Origin: Olivibacter sitiensis DSM 17696
Lineage (GTDB): Bacteria; Bacteroidota; Bacteroidia; Sphingobacteriales; Sphingobacteriaceae
Assembly (NCBI RefSeq): GCF_000427965.1
Contig: NZ_KE386609.1
Location: 1-40,238 of the forward strand
Reading direction: 5' to 3'
Length of the DNA: 40,238 bases
Shown in pieces: positions 1-8,739 of the stretch. The position numbers and the translations under genes are program-made. Under the pieces are notes generated by a model, which was not told where the DNA came from, did no database searches, and worked only from the letters and a program-made list of their open reading frames with translations. Each line of letters starts with the position of its first letter. The first letter of the stretch is position 1.

Positions 1-222
1 CACCAGAAACGGCAGCTTGGAACTCTCCATGATCGTACCGCTGCGCAAAGAGGTACGGAAACGGCAACTTTTGCATTCGTAACTCCATTTGCCCTGTAAC
101 CAATAATGAGAGGTGCCCCCGCATCGCTTGCAGACAACACCCTCCTTGTCCCGTTGCTCCTTGAAATGCAAACGGCAATCCTCCTCCGTACCAAAATGCG
201 CTGTAAAACTGAATATGTTCAT
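1..222 (-). mobile_element. IS1595-family transposase, 5' part (cut by window edge)
   Basis: Reading the minus strand from an ATG at 222 gives 74 uninterrupted codons that run off the left edge. The peptide starts MNIFSFTAHFGTEEDC and carries two Cys pairs (VCKRCGGTSH and YECKSCRF). These form an N-terminal zinc ribbon, followed by RTSLRSGTIMESSKLPF. This is the start of an ISXO2/IS1595-type transposase, whose DDE-like catalytic domain would lie outside the window. These enzymes move the IS by cut-and-paste and bind DNA through the zinc ribbon. No terminal inverted repeat could be fixed between 223 and 338. The element may be intact beyond the edge; only its N-terminus is visible here. Confidence 0.8.
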
Positions 223-338
223 CGTCTATTCTTCTTGATGTGCTAATATACTAAAAATATTAGGCGTGTTTACGGAGAATCAGAAACTATTTTACGCTTT
301 TTGATACTAACTCCATATATTTAAGGCAAAGTTTGGCT

Positions 339-761
339 ATGAGAAAGACGTTATTATTGCTTTTGATCGGTACGTTTGGTCTGGGTACGTTTTCCGGGTG
401 TACAAAAACAGAGTATGTGGACAATATGATCAATCCCAACAGGACTTATATTAGGATTTTGACACCAGGTAATTGGCAGCGCTTAAGCAATAATCTCGTG
501 AAATATGATGTGGCATTACCCGCGTTAGGAAGTTATTATACGGATGATCTTGTCTCTGTTGCTTTAAGTTTTGACGGGGAGGCTAGCTATGATATACTTC
601 CGGCTACTATAGATGGGCTAGCTTATTCAGTGAATTATAGCGAAGGCTGGGTTACGGTTTTTATACAAGACCCCCTAAACGAAGATTTTCTAGTGCCAGC
701 GCCCACAAGTTCGGTCTATATGAAAGTGGTGATCTCCGAATCGGAATATATAGATGACTAG
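339..761 (+). CDS. Small predicted lipoprotein, unknown function
   Basis: This gene encodes 140 residues. An in-frame TTG lies 6 bp upstream, but the ATG at 339 gives the natural start MRKTLLLLL. The N-terminus is a type II signal peptide: a hydrophobic stretch to about residue 18, then the lipobox GTFSGC with Cys21. The mature part (YVDNMINPNRTYIRIL..., ending SEYIDD) is rich in beta-prone, Tyr- and Ser-containing segments and has no transmembrane helix. I do not recognise a domain. It is probably an exported lipoprotein of a Bacteroidota-restricted family. The residue after Cys is Lys-containing (CTKTE), which does not settle inner versus outer membrane sorting. It stands alone between the IS fragment and the PAP2-like gene. 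Confidence 0.75.
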   Translation: MRKTLLLLLIGTFGLGTFSGCTKTEYVDNMINPNRTYIRILTPGNWQRLSNNLVKYDVALPALGSYYTDDLVSVALSFDGEASYDILPATIDGLAYSVNYSEGWVTVFIQDPLNEDFLVPAPTSSVYMKVVISESEYIDD

Positions 762-811
762 CGGAGGAAGGTTCTGTCCTATCTTGAAGGGCTAGAGATA
801 ATCGCTGCTGT

Positions 812-851
812 CATTAAGAAAATTTAATGTAAAAATATCATTTTCTTAATG
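812..851 (+). other. 12-bp perfect inverted repeat between lipoprotein and PAP2-like gene
   Basis: CATTAAGAAAAT at 812-823 is repeated in inverted form at 840-851, 16 nt apart. It lies 50 bp after the lipoprotein stop and about 30 bp before the ATG at 883. It could be an AT-rich terminator (T-rich sequence follows at 854-872) or an operator for the downstream gene. Confidence 0.5.
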
Positions 852-882
852 CATATTTGCTAACTTTTTTTATTGATTAAAA

Positions 883-1656
883 ATGTTAGCAAATAATTCG
901 TCTTCTCATGGGGAGGACATGTCCTCTTGGAAGACAGCATGGTTCTATACTTCCTTTAAACTGTGGTTGCTGCTGGGTCTATGTGTTTTAATAGGGCAAT
1001 TGGGCTATCTGCCTTATTTTTTCGAACAGATAGAGTTGCGTGAAGGGGTACAGCTTAACGATATGTTGTTACGATGGTTCCCATCTTATGATCTTTCTTC
1101 CCCCATTTTTATACTTATATGGGGCATCACTTTCCTATTTTTATATCGTTCGCTATATGACGCTACACTATTCGTGCAGATGTTGTACAGTTTCGTTTTT
1201 TTGATCTTCATGCGCATCGTTACGATTTCGCTGATTCCACTTGATCCGCCGGATGGGCTTATTCCCTTGGTAGATCCCATTAGCAATGCAGCTTATGGCA
1301 AGGTGGATTTCATTACGAAAGATTTGTTTTTCTCTGGACATACTTCCACCATGTTCCTTATGTTTCTCTGCTTAAGGCAGAAAACAGACAAGATAGTGGC
1401 TTTTTTTGCAGCGATAATGGTGGGGATTATGGTGCTGATCCAGCACGTGCACTATACCATAGATGTGGTAGCCGTGCCATTCTTTACTTACATTTGCTAC
1501 TTCATGGCGCAGCGCCTATTGATGCTACAGACATGGATACGGCATCCCTCGTTCTCGGCCGTGGTACAGCCGGTAGAGAAGAGAGAGGTATTGAAGAAGA
1601 CAAGCATCAAAAACGGATATGAAAATGAACACTCGTTTGATATAAATCAAAAATAA
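883..1656 (+). CDS. PAP2/sphingomyelin-synthase-like membrane phosphotransferase
   Basis: This 257-residue protein has about six hydrophobic segments. It carries the two signature motifs of the PAP2_C (sphingomyelin synthase-like) family: FFSGHTSTMF near residue 155 and HVHYTIDVVA near residue 190. These supply the catalytic His, His and Asp. In that family the enzyme moves a phospho-headgroup between a phospholipid and ceramide/diacylglycerol, or acts as a lipid phosphatase. Sphingobacteria make sphingolipids, so a ceramide headgroup transferase is a reasonable inference but is not proven. A general PAP2 phosphatase is the alternative. The ATG at 883 is used; a second ATG at 919 would trim 12 polar residues. 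The last codons lie inside a terminator stem. Confidence 0.72.
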   Translation: MLANNSSSHGEDMSSWKTAWFYTSFKLWLLLGLCVLIGQLGYLPYFFEQIELREGVQLNDMLLRWFPSYDLSSPIFILIWGITFLFLYRSLYDATLFVQMLYSFVFLIFMRIVTISLIPLDPPDGLIPLVDPISNAAYGKVDFITKDLFFSGHTSTMFLMFLCLRQKTDKIVAFFAAIMVGIMVLIQHVHYTIDVVAVPFFTYICYFMAQRLLMLQTWIRHPSFSAVVQPVEKREVLKKTSIKNGYENEHSFDINQK

Positions 1657-1673
1657 GATTTATATCAAACGAG
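1632..1673. terminator. Bidirectional terminator between convergent genes
   Basis: A perfect 17-bp stem (left arm 1632-1648, right arm 1657-1673) closes an 8-nt loop and is followed on the plus strand by ATTTTTGG. The left arm codes for the end of the PAP2-like protein (SFDIN) and the stop codon sits in the loop. The stem separates that gene from rnr, which ends at 1693 on the other strand. Confidence 0.75.
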
Positions 1674-1692
1674 ATTTTTGGGAGGAGACTAG

Positions 1693-3828
1693 CTAGCTCA
1701 AAAGGGTGAAATCTATTTGTCTTTTTGCGAGGTTTACGCTTTTGACTTTTATTTTTACTTCATCGCCCAATTGATATTTTTTGTTTTTCCTTTGCCCGAT
1801 GATAGCGTAATTCTTTTCATCTAGGGCATAAAAATCGTCTGTGATATCCCGAAGGCGAACCATGCCTTCGCATTTGTTTTCCTCTATCTCCACGTACATG
1901 CCCCATTCGGTCACTCCAGAAATGATGCCTGTATAGGCTGTCCCCACTTGGTTTTGTAAAAATTCAGCTTGTTTGTATTTGATGCTCGTGCGTTCGGCAT
2001 CGGCAGCTTTCTTTTCCATGGCAGAAGCGTGCACGCAGAGCTTTTCGTATGCCTCTTGGCTGACAGAGTTACCCCCATCCAGGTAATGTTGCAATAAGCG
2101 GTGTACCATGACATCGGGGTAGCGCCTGATGGGAGAGGTGAAGTGCGTATAATAGTCAAATGCCAAGCCATAGTGGTTGTGCTTCTTGGTTGTATAGATC
2201 GCTTTAGCCATGGAACGGATGGCAAGCGTGGTTAACACATTCTGTTCTTTGGTGCCCTCTACGGACTGCATGAGGTGATTGAGTGATTTGGCGGTTTCCT
2301 TCTCGCTTTTGGTACTGATCTTGTAACCAAAACGAGCGGCAAACTGTGCAAAGTTGGTAAGGCTCTCCTCGTTGGGCGCATCGTGGTTTCGGTAAACAAA
2401 AGTGAGCTTGTTTTTCCCTCTGCCTTGCTTGCCAATAAATTCGGCTACCTTGCGGTTGGCCAGCAACATAAAGTCCTCAATGAGTTTGTGGGCGTCTTTA
2501 CGCTCCTTAGTATACACACCCAAAGGCTTGCCTTCGTCGTCAAGGATGAATTTGACTTCCGTACTCTCAAAGCTGATGGCGCCGTTTTTGAATTTTCTCT
2601 CGCGCAGTATATATGCCAGTTTATTGAGCGTGAGCAGTTCATCGCTATAGGGGCCCTCCTTGTTTTCGATGACTTCTTGCGCTTCCTCATAGCTAAAGCG
2701 TTTGTCGGAATGGATGATGGTGCGTCCAAACCATTCGTCCTGCACCTGTGCCTTGTCGTCGAGCTCAAAGACGGCCGAAAAGCATAGCTTGTCTTCATTG
2801 GGCCGTAACGAGCAAAGATTGTTGGATAGCCTTTCCGGCAGCATGGGAATGACGCGATCTACCAAATAAATGGAAGTGCCACGTTCAAAAGCTTCGCTAT
2901 CTAGGGCACTATCTGGCAAAACATAATGTGATACATCGGCAATATGTATGCCTATCTGGTAATGCCCATTGTCCAACTTTTGGAAAGAGATCGCATCGTC
3001 AAAGTCCTTGGCATCAACAGGGTCTATGGTGAAGGTGGTTATAGGCCTGAAATCCCTGCGTTTGGCTATTTCTGTTTCGCTTATTTCCTCAGGGATCGCC
3101 TCGGACTCGGTTTCTACCACTTTTGGAAAACTTAAGGGAAAACCGAAGTCGGCCAAGATGGCATTCATCTCCGCATTGTTTTCACCTTGTTTGCCCAATA
3201 CATATTTGACGCGACCTACGGGATTTTTGCTTCCTTCGGGCCAATCTGTAATGCTCACAACAACTTTTTCGCCGTTTTTGGCACCATTTAGGTCTGCCAG
3301 GGGGACAAAGATATCGTGGATCATTTTACGGTCATCGGCGATGAGAAAGGCAAAACGAGAAGATACCTGAAGGATACCGGTAAAATCCGTTCTGTCTCGT
3401 TTGATAATTTCGACTACTTCCCCTTCTTTCTTACGTCCACGACTTTTTTCGTAGGTATATACTTTTACGGTATCTTTGTTGAGCGCATTGCGGAGCTTGC
3501 GTGGAGCAACGTATATATCTTCTTGCAGTTCATCTTCTGGAATGATATAGGCCGATCCATCGGCTGTCATATCCACTCGTCCCACGATGAAGGTTTTCAG
3601 CTCTCGAAGCGTAAACTTTCCTTTGGCTATGCGTACAAAGCGTCCGGTTTTCGAGTCCGATTCTTCATCCAATATTTCCAGTATTCCGGCTTTTGACTCT
3701 GCATCCTGAAGGTTCATCAAAGCGGCTACTTGTTTATAATTTAATGGTTTGTTTTCGCTCTTTTCGAATACGTCCGCAATCAGTTGCGTAAGCACATGGC
3801 GTATCGTATTTGTTTTTTTTACTGGCAT
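1693..3828 (-). CDS. rnr: Ribonuclease R
   Basis: RNase R is a processive 3'-5' exoribonuclease of the RNase II/RNB family that degrades structured RNA. It is encoded here as 711 residues, near the family's usual length. The order is: N-terminal winged-helix-like region (about 1-65), two OB/cold-shock folds (about 70-230) and the RNB catalytic domain (about 250-590). The RNB domain has the acidic site TFTIDPVDAKDFDDAISF and the HFTSPIRRYPDVMVHRLL segment. A C-terminal S1 domain (GIISGVTEWGMYVEI...) ends in IDFTLLS. The first possible codon at 3837 is TTG; the ATG at 3828 (MPVKKTNTI) is preferred. It is a single gene with its own upstream region and no partner in an operon. Confidence 0.95.
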   Translation of the reverse strand: MPVKKTNTIRHVLTQLIADVFEKSENKPLNYKQVAALMNLQDAESKAGILEILDEESDSKTGRFVRIAKGKFTLRELKTFIVGRVDMTADGSAYIIPEDELQEDIYVAPRKLRNALNKDTVKVYTYEKSRGRKKEGEVVEIIKRDRTDFTGILQVSSRFAFLIADDRKMIHDIFVPLADLNGAKNGEKVVVSITDWPEGSKNPVGRVKYVLGKQGENNAEMNAILADFGFPLSFPKVVETESEAIPEEISETEIAKRRDFRPITTFTIDPVDAKDFDDAISFQKLDNGHYQIGIHIADVSHYVLPDSALDSEAFERGTSIYLVDRVIPMLPERLSNNLCSLRPNEDKLCFSAVFELDDKAQVQDEWFGRTIIHSDKRFSYEEAQEVIENKEGPYSDELLTLNKLAYILRERKFKNGAISFESTEVKFILDDEGKPLGVYTKERKDAHKLIEDFMLLANRKVAEFIGKQGRGKNKLTFVYRNHDAPNEESLTNFAQFAARFGYKISTKSEKETAKSLNHLMQSVEGTKEQNVLTTLAIRSMAKAIYTTKKHNHYGLAFDYYTHFTSPIRRYPDVMVHRLLQHYLDGGNSVSQEAYEKLCVHASAMEKKAADAERTSIKYKQAEFLQNQVGTAYTGIISGVTEWGMYVEIEENKCEGMVRLRDITDDFYALDEKNYAIIGQRKNKKYQLGDEVKIKVKSVNLAKRQIDFTLLS

Positions 3829-4157
3829 AATGATCAATTGTATAACGGTATACAGGCTACTCGCTGTCTACCGTTTGCTAATATAGCAACATTAATTTTC
3901 TTAGTAGGTGTCCGTGTTCCAAAATTGGCAATTCTTCGTGTCGAATGATGTCATATTGGGTCAATGGATCAAAATTGGGGATGGGTTTTAAGAAGAAAAT
4001 ACCTAGGCTTGCACCATTGGAATCCAATATGGAAATGGAAATAAGTGGAGGGGTTTGTTAAATCGCGCTGAAGCGATTTCTTGAGTACTATATTGCAAGT
4101 GATAAGTATGAAAGCGTAAACCGACGTCTTTAACACTTATCACTTACAACTTATAAC
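3829..4157. other. Intergenic region rnr-aroC (329 bp), no gene seen
   Basis: No ORF of note was found. There is a short dyad TTGCTA-ata-TAGCAA at 3875-3889 in the rnr upstream region. A hairpin AAATCGC-GCTGAA-GCGATTT lies near 4054-4073. A low-complexity stretch near 4093-4160 repeats variants of ACTTATCACTT / AACTTATAACT; similar spacer sequence recurs near 22870. Confidence 0.5.
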
Positions 4158-5255
4158 TCATCGTTTATATACTTCCTGCCTCAACAAATGGTCGGCAATA
4201 ACAAGAGCGGCCATGGCTTCTACAATAGCCACGGCGCGGGGTACCACACAGGGATCATGGCGCCCCTTTCCGCCTATCTCGGTTTTCTCGCCCGCTTCAT
4301 TGATGGTTGCCTGGTTTTGCATGATGGTAGCCACGGGCTTAAATGCGACGCGGAAGTTGATATCCATACCGTTTGAAATACCTCCTTGTATGCCGCCGGA
4401 AAAATTGGTGAGGGTATGCAGCAGTTTACTGTTCCCTTCGGGGTTGGTGAAAATATCGTTGTGCTCGGAGCCGCGCATAGTAGCACTGGCAAAGCCTGAA
4501 CCATACTCAAAGCCGTGTACGGCATTGATGCTGAGCATCGCCTTGCCAAGGTCGGCATGTAGCTTATCAAAAACAGGTTCGCCTAGGCCTACGGGAACAC
4601 CACGGATCACGGTGCTGACTACACCGCCAACCGTATCGCCATCCTTACGTATGCCGTCAATGAATTCAATCATCTGATTCGCCGTAGCGGGATCCGCACA
4701 GCGCACGATGTTGGCCTCTCGTATTCGTACGAGCTCATCTATGGAACCTTCGCCAAGGTTGGGGGCCTGTATATGCCCTACGGCAGAGACATGGGCAAAA
4801 ATGGCGATGCCATGTTTTTTGAGCAAGCTTTTTGCTATTGCACCGGCGGCTACCCTAGCTGCCGTTTCGCGGGCAGAGGAGCGGCCACCACCACGGTAAT
4901 CGCGTATGCCGTACTTCATCTGATAGGTATAATCTGCGTGTGAAGGGCGGTATTTGTCAGCGATATGAGAATAATCCTTCGACCGCTGGTCTTCGTTGGG
5001 AATGAGCATGGCCAATGGCGTTCCCGTGGTCATGCCCTCAAAAACACCTGAAAGGATTTGCACTTGGTCGGACTCCTTGCGTTGGGTAGTGATCTTGGAT
5101 TGCCCAGGTTTGCGCCTGTCAAGCTCCAATTGAATGAAATCGTTGTCTATCTCTATCTGGGAAGGGCATCCATCGATAATGACTCCAATAGCCGGCCCGT
5201 GAGACTCGCCGAAAGTACTGATGCGAAATAAATTTCCGAATGAATTTCCTGCCAT
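4158..5255 (-). CDS. aroC: Chorismate synthase
   Basis: The enzyme converts 5-enolpyruvylshikimate-3-phosphate to chorismate using reduced FMN; this is the last step of the shikimate pathway, in the cytoplasm. At 365 residues it is of normal length. Family signatures are clear: [17 protein letters not shown] at the N-terminus, [19 protein letters not shown] in the FMN-binding region, [12 protein letters not shown], and [18 protein letters not shown] near the C-terminus. The ATG at 5255 lies 9 bp after the aroA stop, so it is the last gene of the pheA-aroC operon. It should share that operon's phenylalanine-controlled leader. Confidence 0.97.
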   Translation of the reverse strand: MAGNSFGNLFRISTFGESHGPAIGVIIDGCPSQIEIDNDFIQLELDRRKPGQSKITTQRKESDQVQILSGVFEGMTTGTPLAMLIPNEDQRSKDYSHIADKYRPSHADYTYQMKYGIRDYRGGGRSSARETAARVAAGAIAKSLLKKHGIAIFAHVSAVGHIQAPNLGEGSIDELVRIREANIVRCADPATANQMIEFIDGIRKDGDTVGGVVSTVIRGVPVGLGEPVFDKLHADLGKAMLSINAVHGFEYGSGFASATMRGSEHNDIFTNPEGNSKLLHTLTNFSGGIQGGISNGMDINFRVAFKPVATIMQNQATINEAGEKTEIGGKGRHDPCVVPRAVAIVEAMAALVIADHLLRQEVYKR

Positions 5256-5264
5256 AATGTTGTT

Positions 5265-6524
5265 TTATATTGAATTGGTTGTAAATCCTATCTTTTCGAG
5301 GTGTTTCCAAAAATCGGGGTACGATTTTCCTACCACGTTCGGTTCCTCTATGGCTATTTGTCCAAAGCGCAATGCCAGGGGAGCAAAGGCCATAGCCATG
5401 CGGTGATCTTCGTAAGTCTTAACCGTTAGTTGCTGCGGTACCCGGGAATTTGCCGTGTGCAGCTTGTACGTTTCCTTTTGCTCTTCCAGAAATTGTACGC
5501 CGAACTTTGCCAGTTCATTTTGAAGGGCGGCAATTCTGTCAGTTTCCTTGATTTTCAATGTTTCTAAGCCAGTGAAGCTGTCATCTATCCCCAGTGCGGC
5601 ACTACACGCTACCAAGGTCTGCGCCAAGTCTGGACATTCCTTCAGGTTGAATAGAGTGGCTGTTTGCGTATTCTCCACTTTGGTGATCTTTACTCCTTTA
5701 TCTTCAAAGCGTGATGCCACGCCATAGTGCTTCATAAGTTGCACAATGGCACTGTCGCCTTGCAGACTATGGGTTTTAAGCCCCGGCAAATACAGCTCGG
5801 TACCAATAGGCGAAAGTGCTGCCACGCTATACCAATAAGAAGCAGCACTCCAATCTGGCTCCACGTAAACAGTGCTTTCCTTGGCCTGTTGGGGGAGAAT
5901 ACGGATGCTGTTGTTCTCCCATTGATGTGTAATGCCTACTTCTGCAAGCATATCCAAGGTCATGCAGAGGTAGGGCTTGGAGGTGAGCTCGCCCTGTATG
6001 TGGACAGTCAAGCCTTTTGGCAGGGCACTGGCCACAAGCAATAAGGACGACAAGTATTGGCTGCTTACATCGCCACGTATGGATACCTCATTGGCATCCT
6101 GTTGTATAGGACCTACAATGGCTAAGGGTGGATAGCCCCTTTCACCCGCGTATTCAATATCCGCACCTATGTGTTTGAGTGCGTCAACCAATAGGGCAAT
6201 GGGCCTTTGCTTCATCCTTTCGCTGCCCGTGAGCAGAAACTTCCTTTCCATGAGTGGAAGGTAGCCTGTCAGAAAACGCATAGCAGTACCCGCAGGGCCT
6301 ATGTCTATGGTCAACTCCTCTTCGCCTTGCCACGAGCTTATTTTTTCTAGCTGGTGAGCCAACGTTACCGTGTCATCAGCTTCGGAAAGATTTTCTATAT
6401 GCACTTTGCCTTTGCCGATGGCACGGATGATGAGCGCCCTATTGCTCTCGCTTTTGGATCCGGTAAGCTGCACGGAACCAGTAATATTGCCTGTTGGCGC
6501 GGTCAATAAGAGTTTATGCGCCAT
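5265..6524 (-). CDS. aroA: 3-phosphoshikimate 1-carboxyvinyltransferase (EPSP synthase)
   Basis: This enzyme transfers the enolpyruvyl group of PEP to shikimate-3-phosphate, giving EPSP. The 419-residue protein shows the shikimate-3-phosphate site TGSKSESNRALI at the start. The PEP-loop region reads DIGPAGTAMRFLTGYL, with Pro where many enzymes have Asn. It also has GSERMKQRPI, the SSQYLSSLLL motif, and KTYEDHRMAMAFAPLAL near the C-terminus. Together these fit the two-domain inside-out barrel fold. It starts 3 bp after the DAHP synthase-mutase stop and ends 9 bp before aroC, so the three genes are surely co-transcribed. Its product is the substrate of the next gene's enzyme. Confidence 0.96.
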   Translation of the reverse strand: MAHKLLLTAPTGNITGSVQLTGSKSESNRALIIRAIGKGKVHIENLSEADDTVTLAHQLEKISSWQGEEELTIDIGPAGTAMRFLTGYLPLMERKFLLTGSERMKQRPIALLVDALKHIGADIEYAGERGYPPLAIVGPIQQDANEVSIRGDVSSQYLSSLLLVASALPKGLTVHIQGELTSKPYLCMTLDMLAEVGITHQWENNSIRILPQQAKESTVYVEPDWSAASYWYSVAALSPIGTELYLPGLKTHSLQGDSAIVQLMKHYGVASRFEDKGVKITKVENTQTATLFNLKECPDLAQTLVACSAALGIDDSFTGLETLKIKETDRIAALQNELAKFGVQFLEEQKETYKLHTANSRVPQQLTVKTYEDHRMAMAFAPLALRFGQIAIEEPNVVGKSYPDFWKHLEKIGFTTNSI

Positions 6525-6527
6525 TTG

Positions 6528-7634
6528 CTAAGCCTCTATTGCTGGTTTTGCGTTCATGATTTCGTTTTGCCTGCGGATAGACTCGTTATGTATCAGTTCC
6601 AATAATTTCTTGGTGAAATCTTCATCCAGGCTTAGCGCAGTAGCTAGTTTTACCCTTTGCTGTACGATTTCATCCCAACGGGAAACCTGCAAAATGGTGA
6701 CCGAGTTGCTCTTCTTGTATTCGCCAATCTCTTCGGCAATCTTCATGCGGTCGCTTATTTGCTTGATGATCTGGTTGTCGAGCACGTCGATCTTCTTGCG
6801 CAATTCTGCCAGTTTGTCTTCAAATAGTGGGTCGCTGGAGGCTGCTTTGCGTAAGGAAAGTTTATCGATGATTTCTGCCAATGCCGCTGGTGTCAACTGT
6901 TGCTTGGCATCTGTCCAGGCGACGGATGGGTCTATGTGCGACTCAACGATGAAGCCCTGCATATCCAGGTCTACGGCTTTTTGCATGACATAAGGGATCA
7001 GCTCGCGATTGCCACAAATGTGACTAGGATCATTGATGATGGGCAGTTCTGGAGCTACGGTTTTTAATTGGATGGCAACATCCCACATAGGCTCATTGCG
7101 GAAAGCGGTTTTTTCGTAAGAAGAAAAACCGCGGTGAATGGCTCCCAGCTTCTTGATGCCGGCCCTGTTGATGCGTTCCAATGCACCTATCCAAAGGGAC
7201 AAGTCGGGATTGACGGGGTTTTTTACCAATACTGGAACGTCCACTCCCTGTAAAGCATCGGCAATTTCCTGAACGGTGAATGGGTTGGCGGTAGAACGTG
7301 CACCGATCCAAAGGATGTCCACCCCAGCAGCCAATGCTTCTTCCACGTGCTTTGCTGTGGCTACTTCGGTAGCCGTTGGTAAGCCCGTTTCTTCCTTGGC
7401 TCGTTGAAGCCATTTTAGACCAATGCTACCGATACCTTCAAATTCACCTGGACGTGTGCGCGGTTTCCAGATGCCGGCACGTAAGACGGAAACTTTGCCG
7501 GTAGCAGCCAAAAGGTGGGCCGTAGATACTAGTTGTTCTTCTGTTTCTGCACTGCAAGGTCCAGAAATAACCAAAGGTTCTTTTCCTGTTGCCAACCAGG
7601 ATGAAAGTGGCACGATGTCTAAATTGAGTTTCAT
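6528..7634 (-). CDS. Bifunctional DAHP synthase / chorismate mutase
   Basis: The protein catalyses both the entry step (PEP + erythrose-4-phosphate to DAHP) and the branch step (chorismate to prephenate). Residues 1-265 are a DAHP synthase of the short Bacillus/Thermotoga type, with SGPCSAE near 24, RAGIWKPRTRPGEFEG, WIGARSTANPF, LVKNPVNPDL and DPSHICGNRE. Residues about 275-360 are an AroQ chorismate mutase helix bundle (ELRKKIDVLDNQIIKQISDR...). In this fusion type, known from Bacteroidota, the mutase domain also acts as the allosteric sensor for prephenate. Here a C-terminal mutase on a 368-residue chain fits that family. It sits between pheA (108-bp gap) and aroA (3-bp gap). The tyrA and aminotransferase genes often found with it are absent. 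Confidence 0.94.
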   Translation of the reverse strand: MKLNLDIVPLSSWLATGKEPLVISGPCSAETEEQLVSTAHLLAATGKVSVLRAGIWKPRTRPGEFEGIGSIGLKWLQRAKEETGLPTATEVATAKHVEEALAAGVDILWIGARSTANPFTVQEIADALQGVDVPVLVKNPVNPDLSLWIGALERINRAGIKKLGAIHRGFSSYEKTAFRNEPMWDVAIQLKTVAPELPIINDPSHICGNRELIPYVMQKAVDLDMQGFIVESHIDPSVAWTDAKQQLTPAALAEIIDKLSLRKAASSDPLFEDKLAELRKKIDVLDNQIIKQISDRMKIAEEIGEYKKSNSVTILQVSRWDEIVQQRVKLATALSLDEDFTKKLLELIHNESIRRQNEIMNAKPAIEA

Positions 7635-7690
7635 TTTGTGAGTATTTAGTACTTAGATATTAATATTCAGATAAATTTATTTTTGTTGGG

Positions 7691-7706
7691 GCGTAAAATC
7701 TTACGC
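7691..7706. other. Short palindrome between pheA and the DAHP synthase gene
   Basis: GCGTAA-AATC-TTACGC forms a 6-bp hairpin in the 108-bp gap. It has no U-run and is followed by low-complexity sequence. It resembles small dispersed palindromes of Bacteroidota spacers, and may affect read-through or processing. Confidence 0.35.
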
Positions 7707-7742
7707 TCTTATTATGTCCTATGTCTTGCGCCTTATGTCTTT

Positions 7743-8573
7743 TTACACTTTTTCATTTTTGCTGTATTCTCCCAGAATATTGAAGTTGATGGTGTGCTTG
7801 AGCACTTTGGTAATAGCCCTGTCGTAGTTTTCCTTCTTTTTCCACTCTACGTCCACGTAAAAATCGTATTCATTTCGTTTCCCCAACACAGGCATGGATT
7901 GGATTTTGCTCATATTGATGGATTCTTCTGCCAGCAATTGTAGGATTTTTGCTAGCGCACCCACGCTATTGTCTGTTTGGAATAGGAGAGATGCCTTATT
8001 TGCTTTGGTTTCCTTGCTGTCTGCCATTTCATGCCTAGCCAAGACAAGAAAACGAGTGAAGTTTTTTTTGATGGTCTCTATTCTTCTGTCTATAATCTGC
8101 AGCCCATAGAGTTCCGCTGCCAGTTTATTTGCGACTGCGGCCGTATCCCTAAGTTGCAATTCAACGATTTTTTTCGCGCAGCTTGCCGTGTCCATCCCTT
8201 CTGAAACCTTGAAAGTAGGATGTTCTTCCAAGTAGTCCGATACTTGCCTGAGGGCGATGGGGTGAGACTCCACATGCTTGATTTCTTCGAGCTTTACACC
8301 TGGAAGGGCTAGTAGGTGAAGTTGAATGTTAAGATACACTTCTCCGACGATAGAGAAGTGATAGTCGCGTAAGAGGGCGTAGTTGGGTAGTAGGCTGCCA
8401 GCGATGGAGTTTTCTATAGCCATCATTACATAGTCGGCCTCGCCTGATTTTAACTTTTCACAGGTGAGTTTAAAGGTGTCGCATTCGAGGGTTTCTATCT
8501 CGTTGCCAAAATATTTGTACGCAGCTTCCTCGTGAAATGAACCTTTGGTGCCTTGTATTGCTACTTTCTTCAT
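7743..8573 (-). CDS. pheA: Prephenate dehydratase (with ACT domain)
   Basis: The enzyme converts prephenate to phenylpyruvate, the committed step to phenylalanine. The 276-residue monofunctional form has a periplasmic-binding-like catalytic domain (about 1-185). It starts KVAIQGTKGSFHEEAA, contains MMAIENSIAGSL, and has the catalytic TRF in NFTRFLVLA. The C-terminal ACT domain (about 195-270) has the regulatory GAL motif (NSVGALAKIL). At the place of the usual Phe-binding ESRP it reads QSMP (SKIQSMPVLG), so feedback by Phe may differ; I infer this from the motif only. The chorismate mutase it needs is supplied by the next gene. It is the first structural gene of the operon, 15 bp after the attenuator terminator. 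Confidence 0.95.
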   Translation of the reverse strand: MKKVAIQGTKGSFHEEAAYKYFGNEIETLECDTFKLTCEKLKSGEADYVMMAIENSIAGSLLPNYALLRDYHFSIVGEVYLNIQLHLLALPGVKLEEIKHVESHPIALRQVSDYLEEHPTFKVSEGMDTASCAKKIVELQLRDTAAVANKLAAELYGLQIIDRRIETIKKNFTRFLVLARHEMADSKETKANKASLLFQTDNSVGALAKILQLLAEESINMSKIQSMPVLGKRNEYDFYVDVEWKKKENYDRAITKVLKHTINFNILGEYSKNEKV

Positions 8574-8587
8574 TTTATTGTGGACAT

Positions 8588-8619
8588 AAAAAAAGTCCCG
8601 GCGGTATGCCGGGACTTTT
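8588..8619 (-). terminator. Attenuator terminator in the pheA leader
   Basis: On the minus strand a 12-bp stem (arms 8608-8619 and 8591-8602) with a 5-nt loop ends in seven U (complement of 8588-8594), just before pheA. Its 5' arm UCCCGGC (8614-8608) can pair instead with GCCGGGA (complement of 8658-8664) inside the leader peptide gene. That gives the mutually exclusive antiterminator of a classical amino acid attenuator. Confidence 0.88.
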
Positions 8620-8641
8620 CAGTATCTTAATTTTTATCTTT

Positions 8642-8719
8642 TTAACATACATGAGGTTCCCGGCTCTTATTTTTAAAATAAAAGAATCCAAAAAACCAAA
8701 ATGCAGTGTTCAATATCAT
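8642..8719 (-). CDS. Phenylalanine leader peptide (pheL-like)
   Basis: This 25-codon ORF runs from an ATG at 8719 to a TAA at 8642-8644. Its middle reads FWFFGFFYF: six Phe, one Trp and one Tyr within nine residues. It starts about 16 nt after the predicted transcription start and ends 23 nt before the terminator. The antiterminator arm lies in codons 18-21 (KSRE), just after the Phe run. A ribosome stalled on Phe codons for lack of charged tRNA-Phe would leave the antiterminator arm free and let transcription reach pheA. When Phe is plentiful the ribosome covers that arm and the terminator forms. It is too short for usual gene callers. Confidence 0.87.
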   Translation of the reverse strand: MILNTAFWFFGFFYFKNKSREPHVC

Positions 8720-8739
8720 TTTTCTTGTTCTTGTGCGGG

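Noticed and set aside
2383-2787. Plus-strand ORFs over rnr
   Set aside because: Antisense shadows; the RNase R frame is intact with catalytic motifs.
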